From assembly GCF_001005725.1 (NCBI RefSeq), contig NZ_LBIC01000004.1:186001-250000 (forward strand): a DNA stretch of 64,000 bases. The letters are read 5' to 3'. Under the pieces are notes generated by a model. It was not told the DNA's origin. It was given only the letters and a program-made list of their open reading frames with translations, and made no database searches. Both the position numbers and the translations under genes were made by a program. This DNA is from Sphingobium chungbukense. Lineage in GTDB: Bacteria; Pseudomonadota; Alphaproteobacteria; Sphingomonadales; Sphingomonadaceae. This document shows, in pieces, positions 52,345-61,819 of this stretch; position 1 is the stretch's first letter, and each line of letters starts with the position of its first letter.

Positions 52345-52772
52345 GGAGCGGGCCTCTAGCAGAGGTGCAAGGCGTGGTGAAGGTGGCGGGGTGGAGTTTT
52401 GCAGTATGCCTCATGGTTGCGAAGTTCACGCCGTTGAGGCTGACGCATTTGCGTGGGTGCGGACGGGTGGTGCGGATTTCGCAATAGGAGAATTTTTGCG
52501 GAATGGGCGCGTGGACGCAGCCCGCCTGGTGCGGGGTGGGATGGGTTGACGGTGGGAAGGAGCCGGTGGGATTATGGCATGGGGTGGGGCGTGTAGGACA
52601 GCGTTTTGAGCGTGCTGCGTCAAATCGGGATCACCTCTCGCCGTTCGGGCTGAGCCGGTCGAAACCCTTGTCTTCTTTTGAAGAAGCAGGGCCCTTCGAC
52701 AAGCGCAGGGCGAACGGGAGGTTAGGTGGTCCTGATCCAACGCACGTTGCGCCAGCGATCCTCAGGGAATGG
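52345..52772. other. Gene-free stretch with a REP-like element
   Basis: 428 bp between two minus-strand genes. It holds the palindromic repeat at 52642-52718. Open frames in it are Ser/Arg/Pro-rich and have no ribosome sites, so no gene is supported. Confidence 0.6.
52642..52718. repeat. REP-like palindromic element
   Basis: Left arm CCGTTCGGGCTGAGCC and right arm CGCAGGGCGAACGG form a long imperfect palindrome with internal GTCGAA/TTCGAC and CTTC-TTTT-GAAG segments. Sequences of this kind (GTTCGxxCTGAGC...GTCGAA) are dispersed intergenic repeats in sphingomonads. No transposase is visible. Confidence 0.7.
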
Positions 52773-55031
52773 CTAGGCCTGCGCATAAAGGGTGAAGGCC
52801 CCCTGCAGGCCGCCGACGCTGGACTGGCCGATCCACAGGTCGAACGCGCCGGGTTCGGCGATTCGCCGGTTGCCTGCGCCGACGAATTCCAGGTCGATGC
52901 GGGAGAGGGAGAAGCGGAGTGTCCTGCTTTCCCCCGGTGCCAGCGTGACGCGTTCGACACGCTTGAGTTCGCGGATCGGGCGGGTTCGGCTCGCGACGCG
53001 GTCGCGGATGTAGAGCTGGACCACTTCGCTGCCCTTGCGCTGCCCCCTGTTGGTGACGCGCACGGTGATGCCGATGGCCGCGTCCCAGCGGAGCGCGGTG
53101 TCGGAGAATTTGAGCTGGTCGAGGGTGAAGTCGCTGTAGCTGAGGCCATGGCCGAAGGGGTAGCGGGCGCTGTTGTCGGTGGTGGTGTAGCGCGAGCGAT
53201 ATTCGGTGCGGTTGTCGATCACCGGGCGGCCGGTCGACTTGCGGTCATAGAAGAAAGGCTCCTGCCCCGATTCCCACGGGAAGCTGACCGGGAGCTTGGC
53301 GGAGGGGTTTTCCTTGCCGAACAGAATGTCGGCGATGGCATGGCCGGATTCGGAGCCGAGGAACCATGTGGCGAGGACCGCCTGCGCATTGGCGACACCA
53401 TCGTGCAGCGCGAGCGCCCGGCCATGGCGGAGCAGGACGATGACGGGCTTGCCGGTGGCGGCGACGGCGTCGGCCAGCGCCTGCTGCACGATGGGGAGTT
53501 CGATGGCGGTGCGCGATTGCGCCTCGCCCGACATGTCCTGCGATTCCCCCAGAGCGAGGATGACGATATCGGCGGCCTTGGCGGTTTCCACCGCCTTGGC
53601 GACGCCGCCGTCGATGGGCGTCAATATGCCGCTGCCCGGCGCGATCAGCAATCTGGCCGGGTCCGGCATGGCGGCGCGCAGGCCGGTGGCGATGTCGACG
53701 CCCTTCCCCTTGTCGCCGTAAAAGGCCCAGGGGCCATAGACGTTCATGGTGTCTTCGCCGAAGGGGCCGATGAGCGCGATGGTCTGGCTCTTGCCCGGAT
53801 CGAGCGGCAGCACGCCATCATTCTGGAGCAGCACGATCGAGCGGGTGGCGGCCTCGCGCGCCAGCGCCCGGTGGGCGGGCGTGAAGATGCGGGTCCTTTC
53901 CGCCTCTTCATTCAGCGAGCGGTACGGGTTTTCGAACAGGCCGATGGCGGTCTTGACATAGAGGATGCGGCGGACGGCGACGTCGACCGTCTCCATCGGC
54001 ACGGCGCCGCTCTTCACCAGATCGGGGATGTGGCGGATATAGAGGCCGCTCTGCATCGACATGTCGACGCCCGCGAGGATGGCGAGGCGGGTGGCGTCGC
54101 GTTCATCCTCCGCATAGCCGTGGGCGATCAGTTCCTCGTCGGCGGTATAGTCGGAGAAGACGAAGCCGCGGAACTTCATCTCGCCGCGCAGCGTGTCGGT
54201 GAGCAGGTCGCGGTCGGCGGTGGCAGGGACGCCGTTGATCTCGCTGAAGGCCGCCATGGTGGTGAGCGCACCCGCCGCGAAGGCCGAACCGAAGGGGGGC
54301 AGATGGGTTTCGCGCAACGTCTCGTCGCTGATGTCGACGCTGCCATATTCGAGGCCCCCGGCGACCGCGCCATAGGCGGCGAAATGTTTGGGACAGGCGA
54401 GCAGGCTGTCGTCGCGGCGCAGGTCGCGGCCCTGGAAGCCGCGCACGCGGGCGGCGGCGAAGAGGCTGCCCAGATAGACATCCTCTCCGGCCCCCTCGAC
54501 CACGCGGCCCCAGCGCTGGTCGCGGGCGACGTCGACCATCGGCGCGAAGGTGAGGTGCAGGCCCGCCGCCGTGGCCTCGACCGCCATGGCGCGCGCCGTC
54601 CTTTCGGCGAGCGAGGGATCGAAGCTCGCCGATTCGGCCAGGGTCACGGGGAAGATGGTCTTGAGGCCGTGGATGACGTCGCCCGCGAACAGCAACGGGA
54701 TGCCAAGGCGACTCTGTTTGAGCGCGATATCCTGCGCGCGGCGGGCGCCCGCTACGCCGATGCCATTGAACAGGCAACCGACGCGGCCCTTGCGGATTTC
54801 GTCGGCCAGTTGCTTTTCATTCTGGATGCCGACTTGCGGATTGGGCGGGTTGTAGGGACGGAAGCTGTCGGCAAGGCACGTCATCTGGCCTGCCTTTTCC
54901 TCTATGGTCATGCGCGCAATCAGGTCGTCGACGCGCTCCACCTCGCTCGCCGCGAGGGCGCGGCGAGGGAGCGGAAGGGTCAGGAAGCCGGCAAGGGCGG
55001 CGGTCAGGACGGCGCGGCGGTCGATGGTCAT
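52773..55031 (-). CDS. bglX: Exported GH3 beta-glucosidase (BglX-like)
   Basis: 752 residues. The N-terminus has an Arg-Arg pair and hydrophobic stretch (DRRAVLTAALAGFLTLPLPRRALA), compatible with Tat or Sec export. The GH3 N-domain carries the catalytic Asp294 in GFVFSDYTADEE and the KHF motif at 215-217; the C-domain and fibronectin-III-like end (SYSDFTLDQLKFSDTALRWD, then VVQLYIRD) are complete. It releases terminal beta-linked glucose or xylose in the periplasm. The start at 55031 is the Met before the Arg pair; the frame is open to 55091 without a ribosome site. Confidence 0.92.
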   Translation of the reverse strand: MTIDRRAVLTAALAGFLTLPLPRRALAASEVERVDDLIARMTIEEKAGQMTCLADSFRPYNPPNPQVGIQNEKQLADEIRKGRVGCLFNGIGVAGARRAQDIALKQSRLGIPLLFAGDVIHGLKTIFPVTLAESASFDPSLAERTARAMAVEATAAGLHLTFAPMVDVARDQRWGRVVEGAGEDVYLGSLFAAARVRGFQGRDLRRDDSLLACPKHFAAYGAVAGGLEYGSVDISDETLRETHLPPFGSAFAAGALTTMAAFSEINGVPATADRDLLTDTLRGEMKFRGFVFSDYTADEELIAHGYAEDERDATRLAILAGVDMSMQSGLYIRHIPDLVKSGAVPMETVDVAVRRILYVKTAIGLFENPYRSLNEEAERTRIFTPAHRALAREAATRSIVLLQNDGVLPLDPGKSQTIALIGPFGEDTMNVYGPWAFYGDKGKGVDIATGLRAAMPDPARLLIAPGSGILTPIDGGVAKAVETAKAADIVILALGESQDMSGEAQSRTAIELPIVQQALADAVAATGKPVIVLLRHGRALALHDGVANAQAVLATWFLGSESGHAIADILFGKENPSAKLPVSFPWESGQEPFFYDRKSTGRPVIDNRTEYRSRYTTTDNSARYPFGHGLSYSDFTLDQLKFSDTALRWDAAIGITVRVTNRGQRKGSEVVQLYIRDRVASRTRPIRELKRVERVTLAPGESRTLRFSLSRIDLEFVGAGNRRIAEPGAFDLWIGQSSVGGLQGAFTLYAQA

Positions 55032-55145
55032 CAGGGGAAATGTAGCAGATGTCGGATGAACCGCATCTATCCCGTCAAGGCGGGCAAGCAACCGGCGGAG
55101 AGATGGGCTGAGCCATAAGGCCGATCAATACGGCCGGGGGAGCGA

Positions 55146-55232
55146 TGGTGGACAGGGCTGGATTCGAACCAGCGTACGGGAAACCCGGGCAGATTTACAG
55201 TCTGCTGCCTTTAACCACTCGGCCACCTGTCC
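55146..55232 (-). tRNA. tRNA-Tyr, anticodon GUA
   Basis: A class II tRNA with a long variable arm. The acceptor arm GGACAGG/CCTGTCC, D arm, anticodon loop CTGTAAA (anticodon GTA) and T arm with loop TTCGAAT are visible on the minus strand, and the 3' CCA is encoded. It lies about 100 bp before the divergent TrmH-type gene. Confidence 0.97.
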
Positions 55233-55279
55233 AGTCGCCACACCGTTTCGGGGAAGCCCCCGATCGGCTGGAGGGCGCT

Positions 55280-55308
55280 CCAATGGCGAAAGGAGACTTG
55301 CCTGTCAA
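55280..55308 (-). promoter_or_regulatory. Possible promoter of tRNA-Tyr
   Basis: A consensus -35 box TTGACA occurs at 55308-55303 (minus strand), about 70 bp before the tRNA. The expected -10 position (CATTGG, 17 bp on) is a poor match, so the call rests on the -35 box and location. Confidence 0.35.
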
Positions 55309-55333
55309 TGGTGCAATGTGAAAAGAGCGCGTC

Positions 55334-56074
55334 ATGAAAAGAGGAAATCGCACCGGGAAGGCCAAAGGGACCTTTCCCCGCTTTTATGGACGGCATGCCG
55401 TCATCGCCGCGCTGGCCAATCCGAACCGGGTGGTGCGCAAGATATGGGGGACGCGGGACGCGCTGAATGCGCTCGACCTGCCGCCGGTCCTGCCCATCGT
55501 CTATGCCGATGTGGCCGATCTGGGCCGGATGGTGCCGGCGGACGCGCCGCATCAGGGCATCGTGGCGGAGGTCGAGCCGCTGGACGATGTCTGGCTGGGC
55601 GACGTGCTGGAGACGGGGCAGGACGACAACAGGCCCGTGCTGGTGCTGGACCAGGTGACGGACCCGCATAATGTCGGCGCGATCCTGCGGTCGGCGGCGG
55701 CGTTCGACGCGCTGTGCATCGTGACGCAGGACCGGCATGCGCCGCCCGAATCGGGGGTGCTGGCGCGATCGGCGTCCGGCGCGCTGGAAATCGTGCCCTG
55801 GGTGCGGGTGGTGAACCTGGCCCGTGCGCTGGATGAGATTGCGGAGGCCGGTTACTGGCGCATCGGCCTCGACGGCGAGGCGGAACAGACACTGGGCGAG
55901 GCGATCGGCACGTCGCGGGTCGCGCTGGTGCTGGGGGCCGAGGGCGAAGGGTTGCGCCACAACAGTATGGCGCATTGCGACATTTTGGCTAAACTGCCGA
56001 TCAGCCCGCGCATGGAAAGCCTCAACGTGTCCAATGCCGCGGCGATCGCCCTTTATGCGGCCGCCAGCCGGTAG
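55334..56074 (+). CDS. rlmB: TrmH-family 23S rRNA (guanosine-2'-O-)-methyltransferase, RlmB type
   Basis: 246 residues: an N-terminal substrate-binding domain (YGRHAVIAALANPNRVVRKIWGT) and a SPOUT domain with the three TrmH motifs, PHNVGAILRSA, ALVLGAEGEGL and SLNVSNAAAIALYAA. It 2'-O-methylates a guanosine of 23S rRNA using S-adenosylmethionine. It is divergent from tRNA-Tyr. Confidence 0.93.
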   Translation: MKRGNRTGKAKGTFPRFYGRHAVIAALANPNRVVRKIWGTRDALNALDLPPVLPIVYADVADLGRMVPADAPHQGIVAEVEPLDDVWLGDVLETGQDDNRPVLVLDQVTDPHNVGAILRSAAAFDALCIVTQDRHAPPESGVLARSASGALEIVPWVRVVNLARALDEIAEAGYWRIGLDGEAEQTLGEAIGTSRVALVLGAEGEGLRHNSMAHCDILAKLPISPRMESLNVSNAAAIALYAAASR

Positions 56075-56117
56075 CCGGTCAAGGGACTGACAGGGGGTTG
56101 GACATAGGGGGTTGGAT

Positions 56118-56873
56118 ATGGCCGTTCTTCTGCGTGCTGTTTGCGGGTTGGCGGCCAGCCTGTTGCTCTCGGCCTGTCTGGTGACGCCGGGCAAGTTCGA
56201 ATCGACGCTCGACATCCGCGCCGACCGGAGCTTCAGCTTCACCTATAAGGGCGAGATATTGGCGACCGATCTGGGCAAGGGGCTGGGCAGCCCGCCCGGC
56301 AGCGGCCCGGACGAGCCGCTGGACGACGGCACGCCCAAGGACCAGCCGAGCACGCTGCGCACCGCCTTGCAGAAAAAGACGCCGGCCGCGCCCGACGAGC
56401 ATTTCGACGCCAAGCAGGACAAGGGCGACGAGCAGCAGATGCAGACGATCGCGGCGGCGCTTTCGAAGGAAAAGGGATTTCGCGCCGTCCGCTATATGGG
56501 CAATCACCGTTTCGAGATCGACTATGCGATCAGCGGCAGGCTGACCCACGCGTTCCTCTTCCCCTTCAACAGCGATGCGCAGATCGTGCTGCCCTTCGTC
56601 GCGGTGGAATTGCGCGGGGATGACCGGGTGCGGGTGAAGGCGCCGGGCTATTCCAACGGCTATGACAAGAGCCAGAACCCGATGGGCGGCAGCAGCACGG
56701 GCGACGCGGCCAAGGCGCTTGACGGCATCTTCACCCTCACCACCGATGCGGAGATCGTCAGCCAGAACCAGGAAGATGGCGCGCGGGCCGTGCCGCAGGG
56801 CAAGCGGATCGTCTGGAAGGTGACGCCGCTCACCAGCGAGGCGCCTGCCGCCACGCTACGGGTCAGGCCGTAG
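56118..56873 (+). CDS. Hypothetical lipoprotein
   Basis: 251 residues. The signal peptide ends in the lipobox LSAC (LLLSACLVTPGKFESTLDI), so the protein is probably lipid-anchored. The mature part begins with a beta-rich segment (ADRSFSFTYKGEILATDLG) and has a charged mid-region (DEHFDAKQDKGDEQQMQTIAAAL). The function is unknown and no family is recognised. The ATG at 56118 places the lipobox near residue 20. Confidence 0.8.
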   Translation: MAVLLRAVCGLAASLLLSACLVTPGKFESTLDIRADRSFSFTYKGEILATDLGKGLGSPPGSGPDEPLDDGTPKDQPSTLRTALQKKTPAAPDEHFDAKQDKGDEQQMQTIAAALSKEKGFRAVRYMGNHRFEIDYAISGRLTHAFLFPFNSDAQIVLPFVAVELRGDDRVRVKAPGYSNGYDKSQNPMGGSSTGDAAKALDGIFTLTTDAEIVSQNQEDGARAVPQGKRIVWKVTPLTSEAPAATLRVRP

Positions 56874-56973
56874 ACGGGAGGGTGTTGCGGTCCACAGGAT
56901 CGCGCGGGCAAGATGCCCGCTCCCCCCCTCATCCAACTGCGCCTAGCTTCGCCGCGCTCAGCAAGGCTGCGTA

Positions 56974-56998
56974 TCCTTCTCCCTTCAAGGGAGAAGGA
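56974..56998. repeat. Short palindromic intergenic element
   Basis: TCCTTCTCCCTT and its complement AAGGGAGAAGGA form a near-perfect palindrome (12-bp arms around one base) between the convergent lipoprotein and ferredoxin genes. No T run follows on either strand. Confidence 0.5.
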
Positions 56999-57012
56999 AC
57001 GGCCGGTTGGAC

Positions 57013-57330
57013 TCAGTCTTCCGGCGCGATGGTGACGCGCAGGCCGTCCAGCGAATCGCTGAAGGTGAGCTGGCAGGACAGGCGGCTGGTTTCGTTGCGG
57101 TGATCGGAGCTGTCGAGCAGATCATTCTCATCCTCGCTCACCGCCGGCAGGCTGTCGGCGAAGGCGGGATCGACATAGACGTGGCAGGTGGCGCAGGAGC
57201 AGCAGCCACCGCACAGGGCCAGCAGTTCGTCAAAGCCGTTGTCGCGGATGATTTCCATCACCGACAGGCCGTTCGCACCCTCGACCGCCTGCTCCTCGCC
57301 CGAACGGTTGACCACAATCAGTTTCGCCAT
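57013..57330 (-). CDS. 2Fe-2S ferredoxin (adrenodoxin type)
   Basis: 105 residues. The cluster is ligated by the CX5CX2C motif ([15 protein letters not shown], about 39-53) and a distant Cys in LSCQLTFSD. It is an electron carrier; in alphaproteobacteria this type serves Fe-S assembly or cytochrome P450s. No isc or P450 gene is adjacent, so the partner is unknown. Divergent from the glycosylase gene. Confidence 0.93.
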   Translation of the reverse strand: MAKLIVVNRSGEEQAVEGANGLSVMEIIRDNGFDELLALCGGCCSCATCHVYVDPAFADSLPAVSEDENDLLDSSDHRNETSRLSCQLTFSDSLDGLRVTIAPED

Positions 57331-57409
57331 GTACCCCGGTCCCTCAAAATTTTTTCCCGCCGCTCATGTCGGAGCGACGACGGGAAATCAAGGGCTGGAC
57401 AGCGATTAA

Positions 57410-58027
57410 ATGGTGACGACAGCGGATCAGTTGCGGGCAAGCCTGGATGCGATCGCCGCGCGGGAACCCGGCTTTGCGGCGGCGATCGCGCGGGTCGGCT
57501 ATCCCCTGCCCCGCGTCCGTGCGCCCGGCTATGAGACTTTGCTGCGCACCATCGTGGGTCAGCAGGTGAGCGTCGCCGCCGCCGCCGCGGTCTGGCGCAA
57601 GCTGGAGGCGGAACTGGGCGAGGGTTGCGCGCCCGACACCCTGCTGGCGCGGGATTTCGACAGTTTGCGGGCTTGCGGCCTGTCGCGGCAGAAGCAGGGC
57701 TATGCCCGCAGCCTGGCCGAGCTGGTGGTGAGCGGCGAACTCGACCTGCATGGCTTGCCCGCCGAGGACGAGGAGGCCATTGCCCAACTGGTCAGGATCA
57801 AGGGCATCGGGCGTTGGTCGGCGGAAATCTACCTGCTGTTCGCGGAGGGGCGGCCGGACATCTGGCCTGCCGGCGACCTGGCCGTGCAGATCGAGGTCGG
57901 GCGCATATTGGGCCTGCCCGAGCGGCCGAGCGAAAAGCTGACCCGCGATCTTGCCGAAGGCTGGCGCCCGCATCGCGGCGCCGCAGCGATCATGGCCTGG
58001 CACCATTATAATACGGAGGTTCTTTAA
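57410..58027 (+). CDS. alkA: DNA-3-methyladenine glycosylase II-like
   Basis: 205 residues of the helix-hairpin-helix GPD superfamily. The HhH lies at about 127-141 (LVRIKGIGRWSAEIY) and the catalytic Asp is D156 in WPAGDLAVQ. It removes alkylated purines from DNA, starting base excision repair. It lacks the N-terminal AlkA domain of E. coli, as in shorter bacterial members. A small GTG-start gene abuts its stop codon. Confidence 0.9.
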   Translation: MVTTADQLRASLDAIAAREPGFAAAIARVGYPLPRVRAPGYETLLRTIVGQQVSVAAAAAVWRKLEAELGEGCAPDTLLARDFDSLRACGLSRQKQGYARSLAELVVSGELDLHGLPAEDEEAIAQLVRIKGIGRWSAEIYLLFAEGRPDIWPAGDLAVQIEVGRILGLPERPSEKLTRDLAEGWRPHRGAAAIMAWHHYNTEVL

Positions 58028-58258
58028 GTGCCCTTGCCCCACGCCCGCTACATCGTCCTGGAACATGAGGGCGTGTGGAAGATCAATCTCGACAACCGCT
58101 ATTACGGCCCCTTCCCGACGTGCGAGGCGGCGGTGGAAAGCGCCACCGGAACGGCGCGAAAGGCGAGCGAGGCAGGCTATCCGGCGTCCGTCCTGCTGAT
58201 GCGGGGCAGCGCATTCGAGACGGTCTGGAGCAGCGTGGCCGATACGACCCAGCAATAA
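58028..58258 (+). CDS. Small hypothetical protein
   Basis: 76 residues starting at a GTG that directly follows the glycosylase stop, with GGAGG at 58015-58019. The translation (ARYIVLEHEGVWKINLDNRYYGPFPTCEAAVESATGTARKASEAGYPASVLLMRGSAFETVWS) resembles DUF2188-like small proteins. No function is assigned. It is translationally linked to alkA and ends before the response regulator. Confidence 0.75.
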   Translation: MPLPHARYIVLEHEGVWKINLDNRYYGPFPTCEAAVESATGTARKASEAGYPASVLLMRGSAFETVWSSVADTTQQ

Positions 58259-58348
58259 TATGTCGTGATGCACCACGATTTTTTTGGGCAATTGCGGAAC
58301 CTGTGGCCCTTTTGTGCATTTACCGGCTCCAGTTGCACGGGCGTTGGG

Positions 58349-58786
58349 ATGAACAAAAAGGTCTTGATCGTCGAGGACGAGATTTTCGTCGCTTTGGAAA
58401 TCGAACATATCGTCGAGGACGCGGGCTTCCTGGTCGGCGCCATAGCGGCTGACCGTCAGGCGGCGCTGGAAGCGGCGGGCGATTGCGACATAGCGCTGGT
58501 CGACCTCAACCTGCGCGACGGCCCTACCGGTCCGGGCATCGGCGTCGAACTGGCCAGCCAATTCGGCATTCGGGTCATCTATGTGACCGCCAATCCCGCG
58601 CAGATCGGCGACGCATCGCAAGCGGCGATGGGTGTCATCACCAAGCCCTTCCGGGCGCACAGCATCATCGAGACGCTGCATCTGGCCGCCACCGACAAAC
58701 CGGAACTGGAAACCGCCGAAATTGCCGGCTTCACGCCGTTCCTGTCGGCACGCGGATCATGGATGCCAATGGAATCCAGAGGCTGA
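58349..58786 (+). CDS. Single-domain response regulator
   Basis: 145 residues forming a receiver domain: acidic pair E9/D10, phospho-acceptor D52 (ALVDLNL), T80 (VIYVTANP) and K99 (VITKPF). There is no output domain, so it acts by protein-protein contact. The C-terminal tail (about 18 codons) overlaps the 3' end of the HWE kinase gene on the opposite strand (56 bp). The start at 58349 leaves the receiver just at the N-terminus. Confidence 0.9.
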   Translation: MNKKVLIVEDEIFVALEIEHIVEDAGFLVGAIAADRQAALEAAGDCDIALVDLNLRDGPTGPGIGVELASQFGIRVIYVTANPAQIGDASQAAMGVITKPFRAHSIIETLHLAATDKPELETAEIAGFTPFLSARGSWMPMESRG

Positions 58787-60254
58787 GGCTGAGGCCTTCG
58801 GGCCGCCAGTCGCGGGTCATCCGTCCGCCCAATTGCCGTTCGATGCTGAGTTGCATCAGCCGGCTGCCGAAGCCCTGATGGGTGGTGGAGACGGCGGACG
58901 GCCCCCCTTCCTCCCGCCAGTCGATGCGGATTTCCCCATCCTCTCCCGTCACCAGCATATGCACCTTGCCCATGGGCACCGAGAGCGCGCCATATTTGGC
59001 GGCATTGGTGGCCAGTTCGTGGAAGAGCAACGCCAGGGGCGTGGCGGAACGATCATCGATCGCCGGATTTTCGCCGGAAAAAAGGATGCGCGCGCCGTCC
59101 GCGTCGCGATAGGGCGCGAAAATCTGGTCGAGTATGCCCCAAAGCCGCCCCTCGCCCTGTTCCGGCTGCGAATTGGGACCGTGCGGGCGGACGAAGTCAT
59201 GGGCGCGGCCCAGCGCCATGATCCGGTCGCGCAGGTCGTCCGCCGCCACGCGGATTTCGGGATGTTCGCGCGCCGACAGGCCGATGAGGCCGGAAATCAC
59301 CGAGAAGATGTTCTTGATCCGGTGGGACAGTTCATGCGCGATGACCTCGCGTTCCTCCACCATCAGTATCTGGTCGTTGATGTCGGTGCAGGTGCCGATC
59401 CAGCGGATGATCGTGCCCTCCCCGTCCCGGATCGGCAGCGCGCGTCCCAGCGTCCAGCGATAGTCCCCGCTATGGTGGCGCATGCGATATTCGATCTCGT
59501 AGGGATCGCCCGTCTCCAGGCTGTGCCGCCAGCGTTTCCAGGCGATCGGCTGGTCGTCCGGATGGAACAAGGCGCTCCACCCCGCGCCATCGGTCGTACC
59601 CGGCGCGACCCCGGCAAATTCATACCAGCGCGCGTTGAAATAGTCGTTATAGCCGTCCGGCAGCGCCGACCACACCATTTGCGGCATGGTGTCGGCCAGG
59701 GTACGGAACATGCGGTCGCTTTCCGCCACCGCCTGCGCGTCCCTTGCCTGGCGGGCGATCACTTCCCGGTCGCGGCGCCGCCCTTCCAGCTCGACCATGA
59801 CCTGATGGGCAAGCAGCGACAGGCCCTGGCGCTGAAGATCGGTCAGCCCCGGGCGCGGGCGGGTGTCAAGAACGCTCACCGCGCCAAGCGGCATTCCATC
59901 ACCGTCGACCAGTGCAGCGCCGGCATAAAAGCGGATGAAGGGCGCGCCCGTCACCATCGGATTATCGGCGAAACGCGGGTCGAGGCCGGTATCGGGCACG
60001 ATGAAGATCGCATCGTCCAGCATCGCATGCGCACAGAAGGAAACATCGCGTGGCGTTTCCTCCACATCCACGCCGGTGCGGGCCAGGAAACGCTGCCGGT
60101 CCGCCTCGACGATGCTGACCAGCGCGATGGGCGCGTCGCACAGCGCGGCGGCAAAATCCGTGATCTGGTCGAGCGTGGCAAAGCCGCCGGCATCGAGATC
60201 GTAGCGCGCAATGAGCGCTGCGCGATCCGCCTCGAGGCCGCTGCCGTCAGCCAT
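58731..60254 (-). CDS. GAF-PAS HWE-family sensor histidine kinase
   Basis: 507 residues, no membrane segment: GAF domain (about 30-160), PAS domain (about 185-295, with [26 protein letters not shown]) and an HWE kinase domain. The phospho-acceptor is H311 in HELSHRIKN, the N-box is H412/N417 in [13 protein letters not shown], and the diagnostic W446-x-E448 is in IDWREEG. This places it in the cytosolic blue-light/stress sensor class, though a flavin-binding LOV motif is not obvious. Its start overlaps the murA stop by 8 bp, and its end overlaps the response regulator gene by 56 bp. Confidence 0.92.
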   Translation of the reverse strand: MADGSGLEADRAALIARYDLDAGGFATLDQITDFAAALCDAPIALVSIVEADRQRFLARTGVDVEETPRDVSFCAHAMLDDAIFIVPDTGLDPRFADNPMVTGAPFIRFYAGAALVDGDGMPLGAVSVLDTRPRPGLTDLQRQGLSLLAHQVMVELEGRRRDREVIARQARDAQAVAESDRMFRTLADTMPQMVWSALPDGYNDYFNARWYEFAGVAPGTTDGAGWSALFHPDDQPIAWKRWRHSLETGDPYEIEYRMRHHSGDYRWTLGRALPIRDGEGTIIRWIGTCTDINDQILMVEEREVIAHELSHRIKNIFSVISGLIGLSAREHPEIRVAADDLRDRIMALGRAHDFVRPHGPNSQPEQGEGRLWGILDQIFAPYRDADGARILFSGENPAIDDRSATPLALLFHELATNAAKYGALSVPMGKVHMLVTGEDGEIRIDWREEGGPSAVSTTHQGFGSRLMQLSIERQLGGRMTRDWRPEGLSLSLWIPLASMIRVPTGTA

Positions 60255-61530
60255 CGCTGACGCGTTCGATGTCGGCGCCGACGGCGGAAAGCTTTTCCTC
60301 CAGCCGCTCATAGCCGCGATCGAGATGGTAGACACGGTTGACCTGGGTCTCTCCCTCGGCGGCGAGGCCGGCGAGAATGAGGCTCATCGAGGCACGCAGG
60401 TCGGTCGCCATGACGGGGGCACCGACCAGCCGGTCGACGCCGCGCACGATCGCCGTGCGGCCATTGACGCTGATGTCCGCGCCCATGCGCGCCAGTTCGG
60501 GAACGTGCATGTAGCGGTTCTCGAAGATGGTCTCCGTCAGCACCGACGCGCCGTCGGCCAGCGTCAGCATGGCCATGAACTGCGCCTGCATGTCGGTCGG
60601 AAAGGCCGGGAAGGGCGCGGTGGAGATGGTGAGCGGGCGGAGCCTGCCGTCCGACGCAACCTTGATGCCGTCCTTGATCTGCTCGACATGGACGCCCGCA
60701 TCGCGCAGCGCGGCGAGGATGGCGTGCATGTCGTCGGCGCAGGCCCCCGCCAATTCCAGCGAACCGCCGGTGATCGCCGCGGCGCAAGCGTAACTGCCCG
60801 CCTCGATCCGGTCCGGCATGACGCTGTAGGTCGCGCCGTGCAGGCGGGGCTTGCCGTGGATGGTGAGCTTGTCGCCGCCCACGCCCTCGATCTCGGCGCC
60901 CATGGCGATCAGCAGCTTGCACAGATCGACGATCTCCGGCTCGCGCGCCGCATTTTCCAGGACGCAGGTGCCATTGGCGAGCACCGCCGCCATCAGGGCA
61001 TTTTCGGTCGCGCCGACCGACACCACCGGGAAGGTGTAGAGCCCGCCGGGAAGGCCGCCGTCGGGCGCGCTGGCGCGGACATAGCCCGCCGCGATCTCGA
61101 TCTTCGCACCGAACGCTTCCAGCGCCTTCAAATGCAGGTCGATCGGGCGGTTGCCGATGGCACAGCCGCCCGGCAGCGACACCCGCGCCTCACCCGCACG
61201 GGCGAGCAGCGGGCCCAGCACCAGGATCGACGCGCGCATCTTGCGCACGATGTCATAGGGCGCTTCGGTCGAGGTGACGCGGCCCGCGCGCAGCGTCATG
61301 ACGCGGCCGAAATCCTCCGGCCGGGCGCCCTCGATCATGGTCGAGACGCCCAGCTGGTTGAGCAGATGGCCGAAGCTGTCGACATCGGCGAGGCGCGGCA
61401 GGTTGCGCAGCGTCACCGGCTCGTCGGTCAGCAGCGCGCAAGGCAGCAGCGTCAGGGCGGCGTTCTTTGCGCCGGAAATGGGAAGGCGGCCGTTGAGCGC
61501 TTTGCCGCCGCGGATGTGAATGCGGTCCAT
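60247..61530 (-). CDS. murA: UDP-N-acetylglucosamine 1-carboxyvinyltransferase
   Basis: 427-residue first committed enzyme of peptidoglycan synthesis. K22/N23 and C123 ([14 protein letters not shown]), the residue alkylated by fosfomycin, are present. The repeated inside-out beta/alpha structure is visible. The protein begins [28 protein letters not shown] at 61530; the frame stays open upstream but those residues are not family-like. Its end overlaps the kinase start by 8 bp. Confidence 0.96.
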   Translation of the reverse strand: MDRIHIRGGKALNGRLPISGAKNAALTLLPCALLTDEPVTLRNLPRLADVDSFGHLLNQLGVSTMIEGARPEDFGRVMTLRAGRVTSTEAPYDIVRKMRASILVLGPLLARAGEARVSLPGGCAIGNRPIDLHLKALEAFGAKIEIAAGYVRASAPDGGLPGGLYTFPVVSVGATENALMAAVLANGTCVLENAAREPEIVDLCKLLIAMGAEIEGVGGDKLTIHGKPRLHGATYSVMPDRIEAGSYACAAAITGGSLELAGACADDMHAILAALRDAGVHVEQIKDGIKVASDGRLRPLTISTAPFPAFPTDMQAQFMAMLTLADGASVLTETIFENRYMHVPELARMGADISVNGRTAIVRGVDRLVGAPVMATDLRASMSLILAGLAAEGETQVNRVYHLDRGYERLEEKLSAVGADIERVSDG

Positions 61531-61819
61531 CGGCTGGGTTCTTACCGCTAATTGCGGTTTTCGCAAGGCGTCGGCTTGCCATTGCCAGGGCGGCGCGCTT
61601 TTTCTGATAGCCTGTTTGGAAATGCGCCTATCGGCCCCATGCCCCGCGCCAGCCCGCTCTTCCGCGCATTTCCGCACAGACTCTGACGCCGCCCTGAAAC
61701 ATTTGTGCGTTCGCCCGCCCATTATTGATCGAGTTTAGTGCAACTTGCGGAAATGCAGCCAAAAGACGCGTGAGGCGTTTTGCCATCGTAACGACAATGT
61801 AAGCAAGAAGGTGTGTTTG

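Noticed and set aside
52503..55118. 871-residue plus-strand frame over the GH3 glucosidase
   Set aside because: Shadow frame; the minus strand encodes a full GH3 enzyme with the catalytic Asp.
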